Positions 27,668 through 35,757 of a DNA stretch of 64,000 nucleotides are shown here, one piece after another. Origin of the DNA: Bradyrhizobium symbiodeficiens. GTDB taxonomy: Bacteria > Pseudomonadota > Alphaproteobacteria > Rhizobiales > Xanthobacteraceae. The notes under the pieces were generated by a model. That model was given only the letters and a program-made list of their open reading frames with translations. It did not search any database and had not been told where the DNA came from. The stretch lies in assembly GCF_002266465.3 (NCBI RefSeq), contig NZ_CP029427.2:2296501-2360500 (forward strand). Reading direction: 5' to 3'. Both the position numbers and the translations under genes were made by a program. The stretch's first letter is position 1, and the number at the start of each line of letters is the position of its first letter.

Positions 27668-28507
27668 TCAGGCCACGACGCGGGGCTTGGCCGCCTTGTC
27701 GATCTGGCGCTTCGGCTTGGTGAGGACATGCGTGGTGTAGAGGGTCATGCCGGTGAAGGCGAGGCCGCCCACGAGGTTGCCGAGCACGGTCGGAATCTCG
27801 TTCCAGATCAAATAGTCCATGATCGAGAACTTGGCGTGCAGCATCAGGCCCGACGGGAACAGGAACATGTTCACGACGGAATGCTCGAACACCATGTAGA
27901 AGAACACCAGGATCGGCATCCACATCGCGATAACCTTGCCGGGAACGGACGTGGAGATCATGGCGCCGACGACGCCGGTCGAGACCATCCAGTTGCAGAG
28001 CATCCCGCGCATGAACAGCGTCGCCATGCCGGCTGCGCCGTGCGCTGCATAGCCGAGCGTGCGGCCTTCGCCGATGTTGCCGATCGCCGCGCCGACCTTG
28101 TCGGGTGCCTGTGTGAAGCCGAACGTCGTGACGAAGGCCATCATGAAGGCCACGGTGAAGGCGCCGGCGAAATTGCCGACGAACACCAGACCCCAGTTGC
28201 GCAGTACGCCGCCGATCGTGACGCCCGGGCGCTTGTCGATCAGGGCGAGAGGCGAGAGCACAAACACGCCGGTGAGGAGATCGAAGCCCAACAGATAGAG
28301 CATGACGAAGCCGACCGGAAACAGCAGCGCGCCGACCAGCGGCTGGCCGGTGTTCACGTTGATCGTGACGGCGAACCAGGCCGCCAGTGCCAGGATGGCG
28401 CCGGCCATGTAGGCGCGGATCATGGTATCCCGGGTGGACATGAAGATCTTGGACTCGCCCGCATCCACCATCTTGGTGACGAATTCCGAAGGCGCGAGAT
28501 ACGACAT
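27668..28507 (-). CDS. Formate/nitrite transporter family channel (FNT)
   Basis: A 279-residue inner-membrane channel with six hydrophobic helices. The N-terminal APSEFVTKMVDAGESK helix, the internal repeat with SPLALIDKRPG and NWGLVFVGNFAGAF, and the later NWMVSTGV and EHSVVNMFLFP segments are typical of FocA/NirC proteins; the central pore residues fall in these NxxG/EHxxxNM elements. ATG 28507 follows AAAAGGAACC; the frame extends to 28543 without a better site. It forms an operon with the kinase/phosphatase gene and is divergent from the nitrate uptake genes, so nitrite or nitrate movement is the likely job, though formate is possible. Confidence 0.9.
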   Translation of the reverse strand: MSYLAPSEFVTKMVDAGESKIFMSTRDTMIRAYMAGAILALAAWFAVTINVNTGQPLVGALLFPVGFVMLYLLGFDLLTGVFVLSPLALIDKRPGVTIGGVLRNWGLVFVGNFAGAFTVAFMMAFVTTFGFTQAPDKVGAAIGNIGEGRTLGYAAHGAAGMATLFMRGMLCNWMVSTGVVGAMISTSVPGKVIAMWMPILVFFYMVFEHSVVNMFLFPSGLMLHAKFSIMDYLIWNEIPTVLGNLVGGLAFTGMTLYTTHVLTKPKRQIDKAAKPRVVA

Positions 28508-28986
28508 CAATGGTTCCTTTTGCTTCGTAAGTGAGATCGGCACGCTCGCTGGAGCAAGCGCGGCTGAACATCATCGGGGCCATGCGGACGGCTCTGCCGC
28601 GCACGAGGGCTATGGAAGGTTTGGAAGCCTTGGGATCGCGTCGCGACGACTGCCGGGGAGGGCCGCGAAGCAGTTGAGCTTCCGGGTTGCGGCCGTCAGA
28701 GGCTGCACCATTGCGGACAAGCCGCCGTCTTCGTTGACGCACCATGAAATGCAAGTCGCGTGCCGGGCAGGAGTCATAAAAAAGATAAGTAAAATCAATT
28801 GGATGGCGCGCGTCTTGATCTGATTTTTGCGAGGTCGGCGGCCTCTCGCGTAGGCGACTGCATAAGATTTGTGCGCTGCACGCGTGGTGAGCAGATAGCA
28901 AATTTCGCGTGCGGAACTGGTCTGCGTCAGTCTGGCGCGGTGTGCCTAACGCATTGAATATTCGATTCTTTCCGATCGGTGATGCT

Positions 28987-29002
28987 TGGCATGAAGCTTG
29001 AA
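28987..29002 (+). promoter_or_regulatory. Sigma-54-like promoter element upstream of nrtA
   Basis: TGGCAT-GAAGC-TTGAA resembles the -24/-12 consensus TGGCAC-N5-TTGCW, with GG and the second half at exactly the required 10-base spacing and GA in place of GC at -12. It lies 185 bp before the nrtA start. The same deviant form occurs before narK. NtrC-controlled sigma-54 promoters are expected for nitrate assimilation. Confidence 0.5.
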
Positions 29003-29058
29003 TGGTTCCAAGTCGACGCCATTGAAGCCGTCCCGCGAGACTTCTCATCCGAATTTGC

Positions 29059-29118
29059 TGACGCCACCAGACGGGGGTCTCCCGCGTCACGCGTTCGCAT
29101 GCGCCTTTTCTGGCGTCA
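29059..29118 (+). promoter_or_regulatory. Leader inverted repeat upstream of nrtA
   Basis: TGACGCCA (29059-29066) and TGGCGTCA (29111-29118) are perfect complements 44 bases apart, with smaller repeats (GACGGGGGTCT, CCCGCGTC) between them, giving a branched RNA fold in the 5' leader. In Bradyrhizobium the NasS/NasT pair is known to regulate nitrate genes by transcription antitermination in leaders; this fold is a candidate target, but I see no clear hexaloop or T-tailed terminator. Confidence 0.4.
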
Positions 29119-29186
29119 CGGACGGACCGGGCTGCTCGTGCGTACTGACACCATCATTCGCAACGACGCAAAGGACGACACCGCCT

Positions 29187-30503
29187 ATGACAAAGCGCAT
29201 TCGCCGGCCTTCGAATACTGGCCTCAGCCGCCGTCAAGTGTTGAGGGCCGCCGGCAGTACCGCGGCTCTTCTCGCCGCCGCCAAACTCAATTTCCCCGCC
29301 GGAGCGTTTGCGCAGGATTCAGGCCCCGAGGTCAAGGGCGCCAAGCTCGGCTTCATCGCGCTCACCGACGCGACCCCACTGTTCGTTGCCAAGGAGAAGG
29401 GCATCTTCGCCAAATACGGCATGCCCGACGTCGAGGTGCAGAAGCAGGCCTCCTGGGGCACCACGCGCGACAATCTCGTGCTCGGCTCGGAAGGCAACGG
29501 CATCGACGGCGCGCACATCCTGACCCCGATGCCGTACCTGATCTCGGCCGGCAAGGTGACGCAGAACAACCAGCCGACGCCGATGTACATCCTGGCGCGC
29601 CTGAACCTGAACGGTCAGTGCATTTCGGTCGCCAAGGAATATGCCGACCTCAAAATCGGAATCGACACCGCGCCCTTCAAGGCCGCGCTGGAGAAGAAGA
29701 AGGCCGGCGGCAAGGCCGTGAAGGCGGCGATGACCTTCCCCGGCGGCACGCATGATCTCTGGATTCGCTACTGGCTAGCAGCCGGCGGCATCGATCCGGA
29801 CAAGGACATCGAGACCATCGTGGTGCCGCCGCCGCAGATGGTCGCCAACATGAAGGTTGGCACCATGGATTGCTTCTGCGTTTGCGAGCCCTGGAATCTC
29901 CAGCTGATCCACCAGAACATCGGCTACACCGCGATCACCACAGGCGAACTCTGGGACAAGCATCCGGAGAAGTCGTTCGGTATGCGCGCGGCCTGGGTCG
30001 ACAAATATCCGAAGGCCGCGAAAGCGCTGCTGATGGCCGTGATGGAAGCCCAGCAATGGTCCGAGAAGATGGAGAATCGCGAAGAGGCGGCGGCGATCTG
30101 CGCCAAGCGGCAGTGGATCAATTGCCCGGTCGAGGACGTCACCGACCGCATGAAGGGCAAGTTCGACTACGGCACTGGCCGCGTCGTCGAGAACTCGCCG
30201 CAGCAGATGCGCTTCTGGAAGGACCAGGCCTCTTACCCGTTCCAGAGCCATGACCTCTGGTTCCTCACCGAGGACATCCGCTGGGGCAAATACGAGGCGA
30301 ACTTCGACGCCAAGGCGCTCATTGCCAAGGTCAACCGCGAAGACCTCTGGAAGGACGCGGCCAAGGCGCTGGGCGTCGCTGCCGCCGAAATTCCAACCTC
30401 CACCTCGCGCGGCAAGGAGACCTTCTTCGACGGCAAGGTGTTCGATCCCGAAAATCCGGCGGCCTATCTGAAGTCGCTCGCGATCAAGCGCGTCGAAGTC
30501 TGA
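29187..30503 (+). CDS. nrtA: Nitrate ABC transporter substrate-binding protein NrtA
   Basis: A 438-residue periplasmic nitrate-binding protein. Residues 1-42 are a twin-arginine signal peptide (LSRRQVLRAAGSTAALLAAA, cleavage near FAQ). The mature part has the CmpA/NrtA features: GAKLGFIALTDATPLFVAKEKG start, KQASWGTTRDNLVLG, GAHILTPMPYLIS, and WDKHPEKSFGMRAAWVD. ATG 29187 has AAAGGACG upstream. It is the first gene of the nrtABC-narK-bjgb-flp-nasC locus and is divergent from the FNT gene. Confidence 0.92.
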   Translation: MTKRIRRPSNTGLSRRQVLRAAGSTAALLAAAKLNFPAGAFAQDSGPEVKGAKLGFIALTDATPLFVAKEKGIFAKYGMPDVEVQKQASWGTTRDNLVLGSEGNGIDGAHILTPMPYLISAGKVTQNNQPTPMYILARLNLNGQCISVAKEYADLKIGIDTAPFKAALEKKKAGGKAVKAAMTFPGGTHDLWIRYWLAAGGIDPDKDIETIVVPPPQMVANMKVGTMDCFCVCEPWNLQLIHQNIGYTAITTGELWDKHPEKSFGMRAAWVDKYPKAAKALLMAVMEAQQWSEKMENREEAAAICAKRQWINCPVEDVTDRMKGKFDYGTGRVVENSPQQMRFWKDQASYPFQSHDLWFLTEDIRWGKYEANFDAKALIAKVNREDLWKDAAKALGVAAAEIPTSTSRGKETFFDGKVFDPENPAAYLKSLAIKRVEV

Positions 30504-30563
30504 TGGAGCCAGCGGCCGCCCCAGGGCGGCCGCATCGTCTTTTGAAGCCGGAGAGATATTGCG

Positions 30564-31460
30564 ATGAACATGCCTGCCACGAAGTTGGATGTTGAGACCG
30601 CGAGGCCCGTTGGCGCGGCCGCACCGATCGTTGCGATGACACCGAAGCGCGCCGCGCGTAGCGAAGTTTATGCGCGGATGGCGCGGGAGACCGCGGTTCG
30701 CGTGATCCCGCCGATCGTCGTGATCGCGCTGTTGATGCTGGTGTGGGAGCTCGTCTGCCGCCGCGCCGGGTCGGCGCTGCCGCCGCCATCGAAAGTGTTC
30801 CAGGACACCAAGGAACTGATCTTCGATCCCTTCTTCGACCATGGCGGCATCGACAAGGGCCTGTTCTGGCATCTCTCCGCCAGTCTTCAGCGCGTCGCGC
30901 TCGGCTACTCGCTCTCCGCCATCGTCGGAATCGCGCTCGGCGTGCTGGTCGGGCAATCGGTCTGGGCGATGCGCGGGCTCGATCCACTGTTCCAGGTCTT
31001 GCGGACCATTCCGCCACTGGCCTGGCTGCCGCTCTCGCTCGCCGCCTTCCGGGACGGCCAGCCCTCGGCGATCTTCGTCATTTTCATCACCTCGATCTGG
31101 CCGATCATCATCAACACCGCGGTCGGCATCCGCAATATTCCGCAGGATTATCGCAACGTCGCCGCGGTGGTGCAGCTCAACCCTCTCGAGTTTTTCGCCA
31201 AGATCATGATCCCGGCGGCGGCGCCCTACATCTTCACGGGCCTGCGCATCGGCATCGGCCTGTCGTGGCTTGCCATCATCGCGGCGGAAATGCTGATCGG
31301 TGGCGTCGGCATCGGCTTCTTCATCTGGGACGCCTGGAATTCCTCGCATATCAGCGAAATCATTCTGGCGTTGTTCTATGTCGGCATCATCGGGTTCGTG
31401 CTCGATCGCATGATCGCGGGCCTCGGCAAGATCGTCACTCGTGGCACGGCGCAGGGCTGA
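30564..31460 (+). CDS. nrtB: Nitrate ABC transporter permease NrtB
   Basis: A 298-residue inner-membrane permease with six hydrophobic segments after a ~50-residue cytoplasmic start. The EAA-like loop NVAAVVQLNPLEFFAKIMIPA is near residue 200, followed by FTGLRIGIGLSWLAIIAAEM, as in NrtB/SsuC/TauC permeases. ATG 30564 follows GGAGAG. It starts 60 bp after nrtA and is followed within 12 bases by the ATPase gene. Confidence 0.92.
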   Translation: MNMPATKLDVETARPVGAAAPIVAMTPKRAARSEVYARMARETAVRVIPPIVVIALLMLVWELVCRRAGSALPPPSKVFQDTKELIFDPFFDHGGIDKGLFWHLSASLQRVALGYSLSAIVGIALGVLVGQSVWAMRGLDPLFQVLRTIPPLAWLPLSLAAFRDGQPSAIFVIFITSIWPIIINTAVGIRNIPQDYRNVAAVVQLNPLEFFAKIMIPAAAPYIFTGLRIGIGLSWLAIIAAEMLIGGVGIGFFIWDAWNSSHISEIILALFYVGIIGFVLDRMIAGLGKIVTRGTAQG

Positions 31461-31472
31461 GGGAGAATGCAT

Positions 31473-32267
31473 ATGACCGCCTATCTGAAGCTAGACCACA
31501 TCGACAAGGTCTTCACCCGCGGCGCCGCCACCACCGAGGTGCTGAAGGAGATCAATCTCACGATCGAGAAGGGCGAATACGTCTCGATCATCGGCCACTC
31601 AGGCTGCGGCAAGTCGACCCTGCTCAACATCATTGCGGGGTTGACCAACGCCACCACCGGCGGCGTGCTGCTGGAGAACCGCGAGGTCAACTCGCCCGGG
31701 CCCGACCGCGCCGTGGTGTTCCAGAACCACAGCCTGCTGCCGTGGCTCACCGTCTACGAGAACGTCCGGCTCGGCGTCGACAAGGTGTTCGCCAGGACCA
31801 AGACCCGCGCCGAGCGCGACGCCTGGGTGATGCACAATCTCAATCTGGTGCAAATGGCCCATGCCAGGGACAAGCGTCCCTCAGAAATCTCCGGCGGCAT
31901 GAAGCAGCGCGTCGGCATCGCGCGGGCGCTGGCGATGGAACCGAAGGTGCTGCTGCTGGACGAGCCCTTCGGCGCGCTCGACGCGCTGACCCGCGCTCAC
32001 CTGCAGGACTCGGTGATGGCGCTGCATCAGAAGCTCGGCAACACAATCTTGATGATCACTCACGACGTCGACGAGGCCGTGCTGCTGTCCGACCGCATCG
32101 TGATGATGACCAATGGGCCGAGTGCGCGCATCGGCGAGGTGCTGGAGGTGCCGCTGGTACGCCCGCGCAAACGGCTCGAACTCGCCACGAACACCACTTA
32201 CTTGAAGTGCCGCCAGCGTGTGCTCGAATTCCTCTACGAGCGTCACCGCTTCGTCGAGGCCGCGTAA
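31473..32267 (+). CDS. nrtC: Nitrate ABC transporter ATP-binding protein (NrtC/NrtD type)
   Basis: A 264-residue ATPase. Walker A is GHSGCGKST near residue 45, the signature is EISGGMKQRVGIA, and Walker B is LLLDEPFGALD. The final part, LRPRKRLELATN-like (VRPRKRLEL), is typical of nitrate/sulfonate ATPases. Unlike cyanobacterial NrtC there is no fused binding-protein domain. An ATG at 31467 also lies in frame, but GAGGGAG is too close to it; 31473 gives proper spacing. Confidence 0.92.
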   Translation: MTAYLKLDHIDKVFTRGAATTEVLKEINLTIEKGEYVSIIGHSGCGKSTLLNIIAGLTNATTGGVLLENREVNSPGPDRAVVFQNHSLLPWLTVYENVRLGVDKVFARTKTRAERDAWVMHNLNLVQMAHARDKRPSEISGGMKQRVGIARALAMEPKVLLLDEPFGALDALTRAHLQDSVMALHQKLGNTILMITHDVDEAVLLSDRIVMMTNGPSARIGEVLEVPLVRPRKRLELATNTTYLKCRQRVLEFLYERHRFVEAA

Positions 32268-32309
32268 CGAAAAGTTAGCGCGAAGGCTGCGCTCAAATAA
32301 TCGACACTT

Positions 32310-32344
32310 CGCTCAATCCTTATGCGCCGCACAAGGATTGAGCG
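32310..32344. promoter_or_regulatory. Perfect 12-bp inverted repeat between nrtC and narK
   Basis: CGCTCAATCCTT (32310-32321) and AAGGATTGAGCG (32333-32344) close an 11-nt loop, 43 bp after nrtC and about 95 bp upstream of the narK sigma-54-like element. There is no T tract. It may be a processing/stabilising hairpin after nrtC or, by position, an upstream activator site. Confidence 0.6.
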
Positions 32345-32437
32345 GATCGCAAATTCAGCGTGCGGAACGGCCTTGCGAAAATTTCTGGCAATTCAAACAA
32401 CCCGCTGAAATCCCTGCATTTCCAGCATGTGCGCAAC

Positions 32438-32453
32438 TGGCACGGAAATTGAA
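32438..32453 (+). promoter_or_regulatory. Sigma-54-like promoter element upstream of narK
   Basis: TGGCAC-GGAAA-TTGAA matches the -24/-12 sigma-54 pattern with a perfect -24 half and GA for GC at -12, the same deviation as the nrtA copy. It is 146 bp before the narK start, leaving a leader with a GCCTC-CATGT-GAGGC hairpin (32541-32555). The 331-bp gap 32268-32598 contains no gene. Confidence 0.5.
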
Positions 32454-32598
32454 GCGTCTTTGCGCGACGCCAACGACGACGTCCCTCAACATCATCAATC
32501 AGCATCGTGAACTCGCCACCGGGGTGAAGCCTCGGAGCGCGCCTCCATGTGAGGCAGAGCCTGCAACGACGCAGCGGTGAGCCTGGAAGGGATACTCA

Positions 32599-33978
32599 AT
32601 GACGAAGAGTCCAACTTGGATTTCCGACTGGCGCCCCGAAGATGAGGCGTTCTGGAATGCCACCGGCAAGACGATCGCGCGACGCAACCTGATCTGGTCG
32701 ATCGTGGCCGAGCATATCGGCTTCTCGGTCTGGCTGATCTGGAGCATTGTCACCACCAAGCTGCCGCAGGCGGGCTTCCACTACACCACCGACCAACTGT
32801 TCCAGCTCGTCGCGGTCCCGGGCCTGATCGGCGCCTTGATGCGCTTTCCCTACACGTTCGCGGTCACGACCTTCGGCGGCCGCAACTGGACCATCTTCAG
32901 CGCGGCGATCCTGTTCATCCCGACCTTGTCGCTGGCCTATTTCGTCAGCCAGCCCGACACGCCGTTCTGGCTGATGCTGCTGATCGCCTCGACCGCCGGT
33001 CTCGGCGGCGGCAATTTCGCCTCCAGCATGACCAACATCTCCTTCTTCTTCCCTGACCGGATGAAGGGCTGGGCGCTCGGCCTGAACGCGGCCGGCGGCA
33101 ATATCGGCGTCTCCAGCGTGCAGCTGCTGACCCCGATCCTGATGACGCTCGCCGTGTTCAACCTGTTCCAGGCGACCCCGGTGGACGGCATCTTCCTGCA
33201 GAATGCCGGCCTGATGTGGGTGCTGCCGATCGCGATCGCGGTGTTCGGGGCCGTGTTCTTCATGAACAACCTGACCACGGCGAAGTCTTCGGTGAAGAAC
33301 CAGCTCGCGATCGTCAAGCGCAAGCACACCTGGATCATGGCGTATCTCTATATCGGCACGTTCGGGTCCTTCATCGGCTATTCGGCTGCGTTTCCGCTGC
33401 TGATCAAGACCCAGTTTCCGCAAACCACGATCGCGATCGCGTTCCTGGGGCCGCTGGTCGGCTCGCTGTCGCGGCCGCTCGGCGGTTGGCTCGCCGACAA
33501 GATCGGCGGCTCGATCCTCACCTTCTGGAATTTCATGGCGATGGCGGCGGCGACGGTCGGCGTGCTCTACTTCGTCGGGCACAAGGACTTCACCGGCTTC
33601 CTCGCGATGTTCCTGATCCTGTTCGTGACGACGGGCATCGGCAACGGCTCGACCTACCGCATGATCCCCTCGATCTTCCGCGAGCAGAACCTGTTCAAGG
33701 TGCGCGGCAAGGGCGAGGCGGCGCGCGCGCTCGCGCTGAAGACAGCGAGCATCGAGAGCGGTGCAGCGGTCGGTTTCATCGGCGCGGTCGGCGCCGTCGG
33801 CGGCTACCTGATCCCGACCGGTTTCGGCAAGTCGATCGCCCTGACCGGCGGCCCGCAGCTCGCGCTCGCGATCTATCTCGCCTTCTACGCCTCCTGTCTC
33901 GGCCTGACCTGGTGGTTCTACCTGCGTCGCAGCCCGCAGCGTGAAGGCGCGCCGAGCCTTGCCGAAGCGCGAGTCTGA
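32599..33978 (+). CDS. narK: Nitrate/nitrite MFS transporter NarK
   Basis: A 459-residue major-facilitator carrier with 12 hydrophobic helices. The nitrate-porter motifs are present: GLGGGNFASSMTNISFFFPD in TM5 and TGIGNGSTYRMIP in TM11, each with the Gly-rich nitrate signature, plus the paired substrate arginines in TM2 (LMRFPY) and TM8. Assimilatory NarK exports nitrite or imports nitrate. ATG 32599 follows AAGGG. It is the first gene of the second half of the locus and has its own candidate promoter. Confidence 0.92.
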   Translation: MTKSPTWISDWRPEDEAFWNATGKTIARRNLIWSIVAEHIGFSVWLIWSIVTTKLPQAGFHYTTDQLFQLVAVPGLIGALMRFPYTFAVTTFGGRNWTIFSAAILFIPTLSLAYFVSQPDTPFWLMLLIASTAGLGGGNFASSMTNISFFFPDRMKGWALGLNAAGGNIGVSSVQLLTPILMTLAVFNLFQATPVDGIFLQNAGLMWVLPIAIAVFGAVFFMNNLTTAKSSVKNQLAIVKRKHTWIMAYLYIGTFGSFIGYSAAFPLLIKTQFPQTTIAIAFLGPLVGSLSRPLGGWLADKIGGSILTFWNFMAMAAATVGVLYFVGHKDFTGFLAMFLILFVTTGIGNGSTYRMIPSIFREQNLFKVRGKGEAARALALKTASIESGAAVGFIGAVGAVGGYLIPTGFGKSIALTGGPQLALAIYLAFYASCLGLTWWFYLRRSPQREGAPSLAEARV

Positions 33979-33996
33979 AACTTGGTACGAATCTCG

Positions 33997-34019
33997 CTTC
34001 TCCCCGCACGCGGGAGAAG
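33997..34019. other. Intercistronic hairpin between narK and bjgb
   Basis: CTTCTCCC (33997-34004) pairs with GGGAGAAG (34012-34019) over CGCACGC, 18 bp after the narK stop. It is likely an mRNA stability element within the operon and not a terminator, as no T tract follows. Confidence 0.5.
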
Positions 34020-34099
34020 TCTCTCTGATGACGTTTGACCCATGAACCTTGTTCGCAATGGCGCGCACCAAGGCAAACCGAAACAGACAGGAGAACATC

Positions 34100-34528
34100 A
34101 TGACGCCCGAACAGATCACCCTCATCCAGCAGAGCTTTTCCAAGGTCGCGCCGATTTCGGAGCAGGCCGCGGTGCTGTTCTACGATCGCCTGTTCGAGGT
34201 GGCGCCGTCCGTGCGCGCGATGTTTCCGCAAGACATGACCGAGCAACGCAAGAAGCTGATGGGCATGCTCGCTGCCGTCGTCGGCGGCCTGTCGAACCTC
34301 GAGACGATCCTTCCCGCGGCCTCCGCGCTCGCCAAGCGGCACGTCGCCTACGGCGCCAAGGCCGAGCACTATCCCGTGGTCGGCGCGACGCTGCTGTGGA
34401 CCCTGGAGAAGGGACTTGGCGAGGTCTGGACGCCCGAACTCGCCGCCGCCTGGACGGACGCTTACGGTGTTCTGTCCGGCTACATGATTTCCGAGGCCTA
34501 TGGCGCGCAGGCGCAGGCCGCCGAATAG
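34100..34528 (+). CDS. bjgb: Single-domain haemoglobin Bjgb
   Basis: A 142-residue globin of the flavohaemoglobin-related single-domain class. The distal tyrosine B10 is Tyr28 (VLFYDRLFE), the distal glutamine E7 about Gln49 (MTEQRKKLM), and the proximal haem ligand F8 is His81 (AKRHVAYGAKAEHYPVVG). There is no reductase domain; the flavoprotein gene next to it can supply electrons. In B. diazoefficiens the orthologue protects against NO formed during nitrate assimilation. ATG 34100 follows AGGAGAA; an upstream in-frame ATG at 34049 is unlikely. Confidence 0.93.
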   Translation: MTPEQITLIQQSFSKVAPISEQAAVLFYDRLFEVAPSVRAMFPQDMTEQRKKLMGMLAAVVGGLSNLETILPAASALAKRHVAYGAKAEHYPVVGATLLWTLEKGLGEVWTPELAAAWTDAYGVLSGYMISEAYGAQAQAAE

Positions 34529-34538
34529 GAGCTGCCTC

Positions 34539-35756
34539 GTGAGTGAACCGCTGATCATCGTCGGTAACGGTATGGCGGCCGCGCGTCTGGTCGACGAGCT
34601 CGCCAAGACCTCGCTCGGCCGCTATGCGGTCGCGGTGATCGGCGAAGAGCCGCGGCTCGCTTACAATCGCGTGCTGCTCTCCTCCGTGCTGGCCGGCGAG
34701 ACCGGCTCGCACGAGATCGAGCTCCGGCCGGCCGATTGGTGGCGCCATCGCGGCGTCACGGTGCGTTACGGCTATCGCGTTACCGAGATCGACACCGGCC
34801 GCCGCGAGCTCAAGATCGAGGGCGAAGAGAGCATGGAATATTCCAAGCTCGTGCTCGCCACCGGATCGACGCCGCTGCGGCTCAATTTGCCGGGCGCCGA
34901 TCTCGCCGGCGTGCACACCTTTCGCGATACGCGCGACGTCGACCTTTTGCTGACGCTGGCGGCCGCGAAGAAGCGCGTCGTCGTGGTTGGCGGCGGCCTG
35001 CTCGGACTTGAGGCAGCCTACGGCCTCGCCAAGGCCGGCGCGCCGGTGACGCTGCTGCATCTGATGGACCGGCTGATGGAGCGCCAGCTCGATGGGCCGG
35101 CCGCGGGCCTGCTCAAGACGCTGGTCGAGCGCAAGGGCATCCGCATCCTGCTCAACGCCTCGACCGCGCGCGTCCACGGCGACGGCCATGTCGAAGCCGT
35201 CGAGCTTGCGGATGGCAGCCGTCTCGAGGCCGACGCGGTGATCTTCGCGGCTGGCATCAAGCCGAACGCGGCGCTTGCTAAAGATGCCGGCATCGCGGTC
35301 AACCGCGGCGTCGTCGTCAACGATCTGATGCAGACCTCCTCGTCCGACATCTTCGCGCTTGGCGAATGCGCCGAGCATCGCGGCGCCTGCTATGGGCTGG
35401 TCGAGCCCGCCTATGAGCAGGCGCGCGTGCTGGCGCGGCATCTTAGTGGCAAGCCCGCGTCCTACCAGGGCAGCGTGGTCTCGACCAATCTGAAAGTGTC
35501 CGGCGTCAGCGTGTTCTCCGCCGGCGACTTCATGGGCGGCGAGGGCAGCGAGAGCCTGGTGCTGACTGACCGCAGGCGCGGCACCTACAAGAAGCTCGTC
35601 ATCGCCGACGGCCGGCTCACCGGCGCGGTGCTGATCGGCGATACCGTCGATGCGCTCTGGTATCTCGAACTGATCCGCAATCGCGACAAGGTGGCGGCGA
35701 TCCGCACCGACATGATGTTCGGCCGCGCGCTCGCGCTTCCTTCGAAGGCAGCTTGA
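34539..35756 (+). CDS. flp: FAD-dependent NAD(P)H oxidoreductase Flp
   Basis: A 405-residue flavoprotein of the nitrite-reductase-N-terminal/rubredoxin reductase type. The FAD-binding Rossmann motif is IIVGNGMAAARLVDEL at residues 6-21, the second (NAD) motif VVVGGGLLGLEAAYGLA near 150, and the ATGSTP and ALGECAEH segments complete the fold. GTG 34539 with TAGGAG is preferred to an in-frame ATG at 34500 that would overlap bjgb. It lies between the globin and nasC and ends one base before nasC starts, so it probably donates electrons to NasC and/or Bjgb. Confidence 0.92.
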   Translation: MSEPLIIVGNGMAAARLVDELAKTSLGRYAVAVIGEEPRLAYNRVLLSSVLAGETGSHEIELRPADWWRHRGVTVRYGYRVTEIDTGRRELKIEGEESMEYSKLVLATGSTPLRLNLPGADLAGVHTFRDTRDVDLLLTLAAAKKRVVVVGGGLLGLEAAYGLAKAGAPVTLLHLMDRLMERQLDGPAAGLLKTLVERKGIRILLNASTARVHGDGHVEAVELADGSRLEADAVIFAAGIKPNAALAKDAGIAVNRGVVVNDLMQTSSSDIFALGECAEHRGACYGLVEPAYEQARVLARHLSGKPASYQGSVVSTNLKVSGVSVFSAGDFMGGEGSESLVLTDRRRGTYKKLVIADGRLTGAVLIGDTVDALWYLELIRNRDKVAAIRTDMMFGRALALPSKAA

Positions 35757-35757
35757 T

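Larger units (their letters stand above)
28508..29186. promoter_or_regulatory. Divergent regulatory region between FNT and nrtA, 679 bp without a gene
   Basis: This long gap separates the FNT/kinase operon from the nitrate genes. The half next to FNT is G+C-rich with nothing recognisable apart from the SD. The right half is AT-richer (28760-29000), contains a sigma-54-like element at 28987-29002, and then a ~180-base leader before nrtA containing inverted repeats. Both operons probably have their promoters here. Confidence 0.65.

Noticed and set aside
27603..29090. Continuation of the kinase/phosphatase reading frame to 29090
   Set aside because: It runs antisense-like through the FNT gene in another frame and has no domain content; the real start is 27602.
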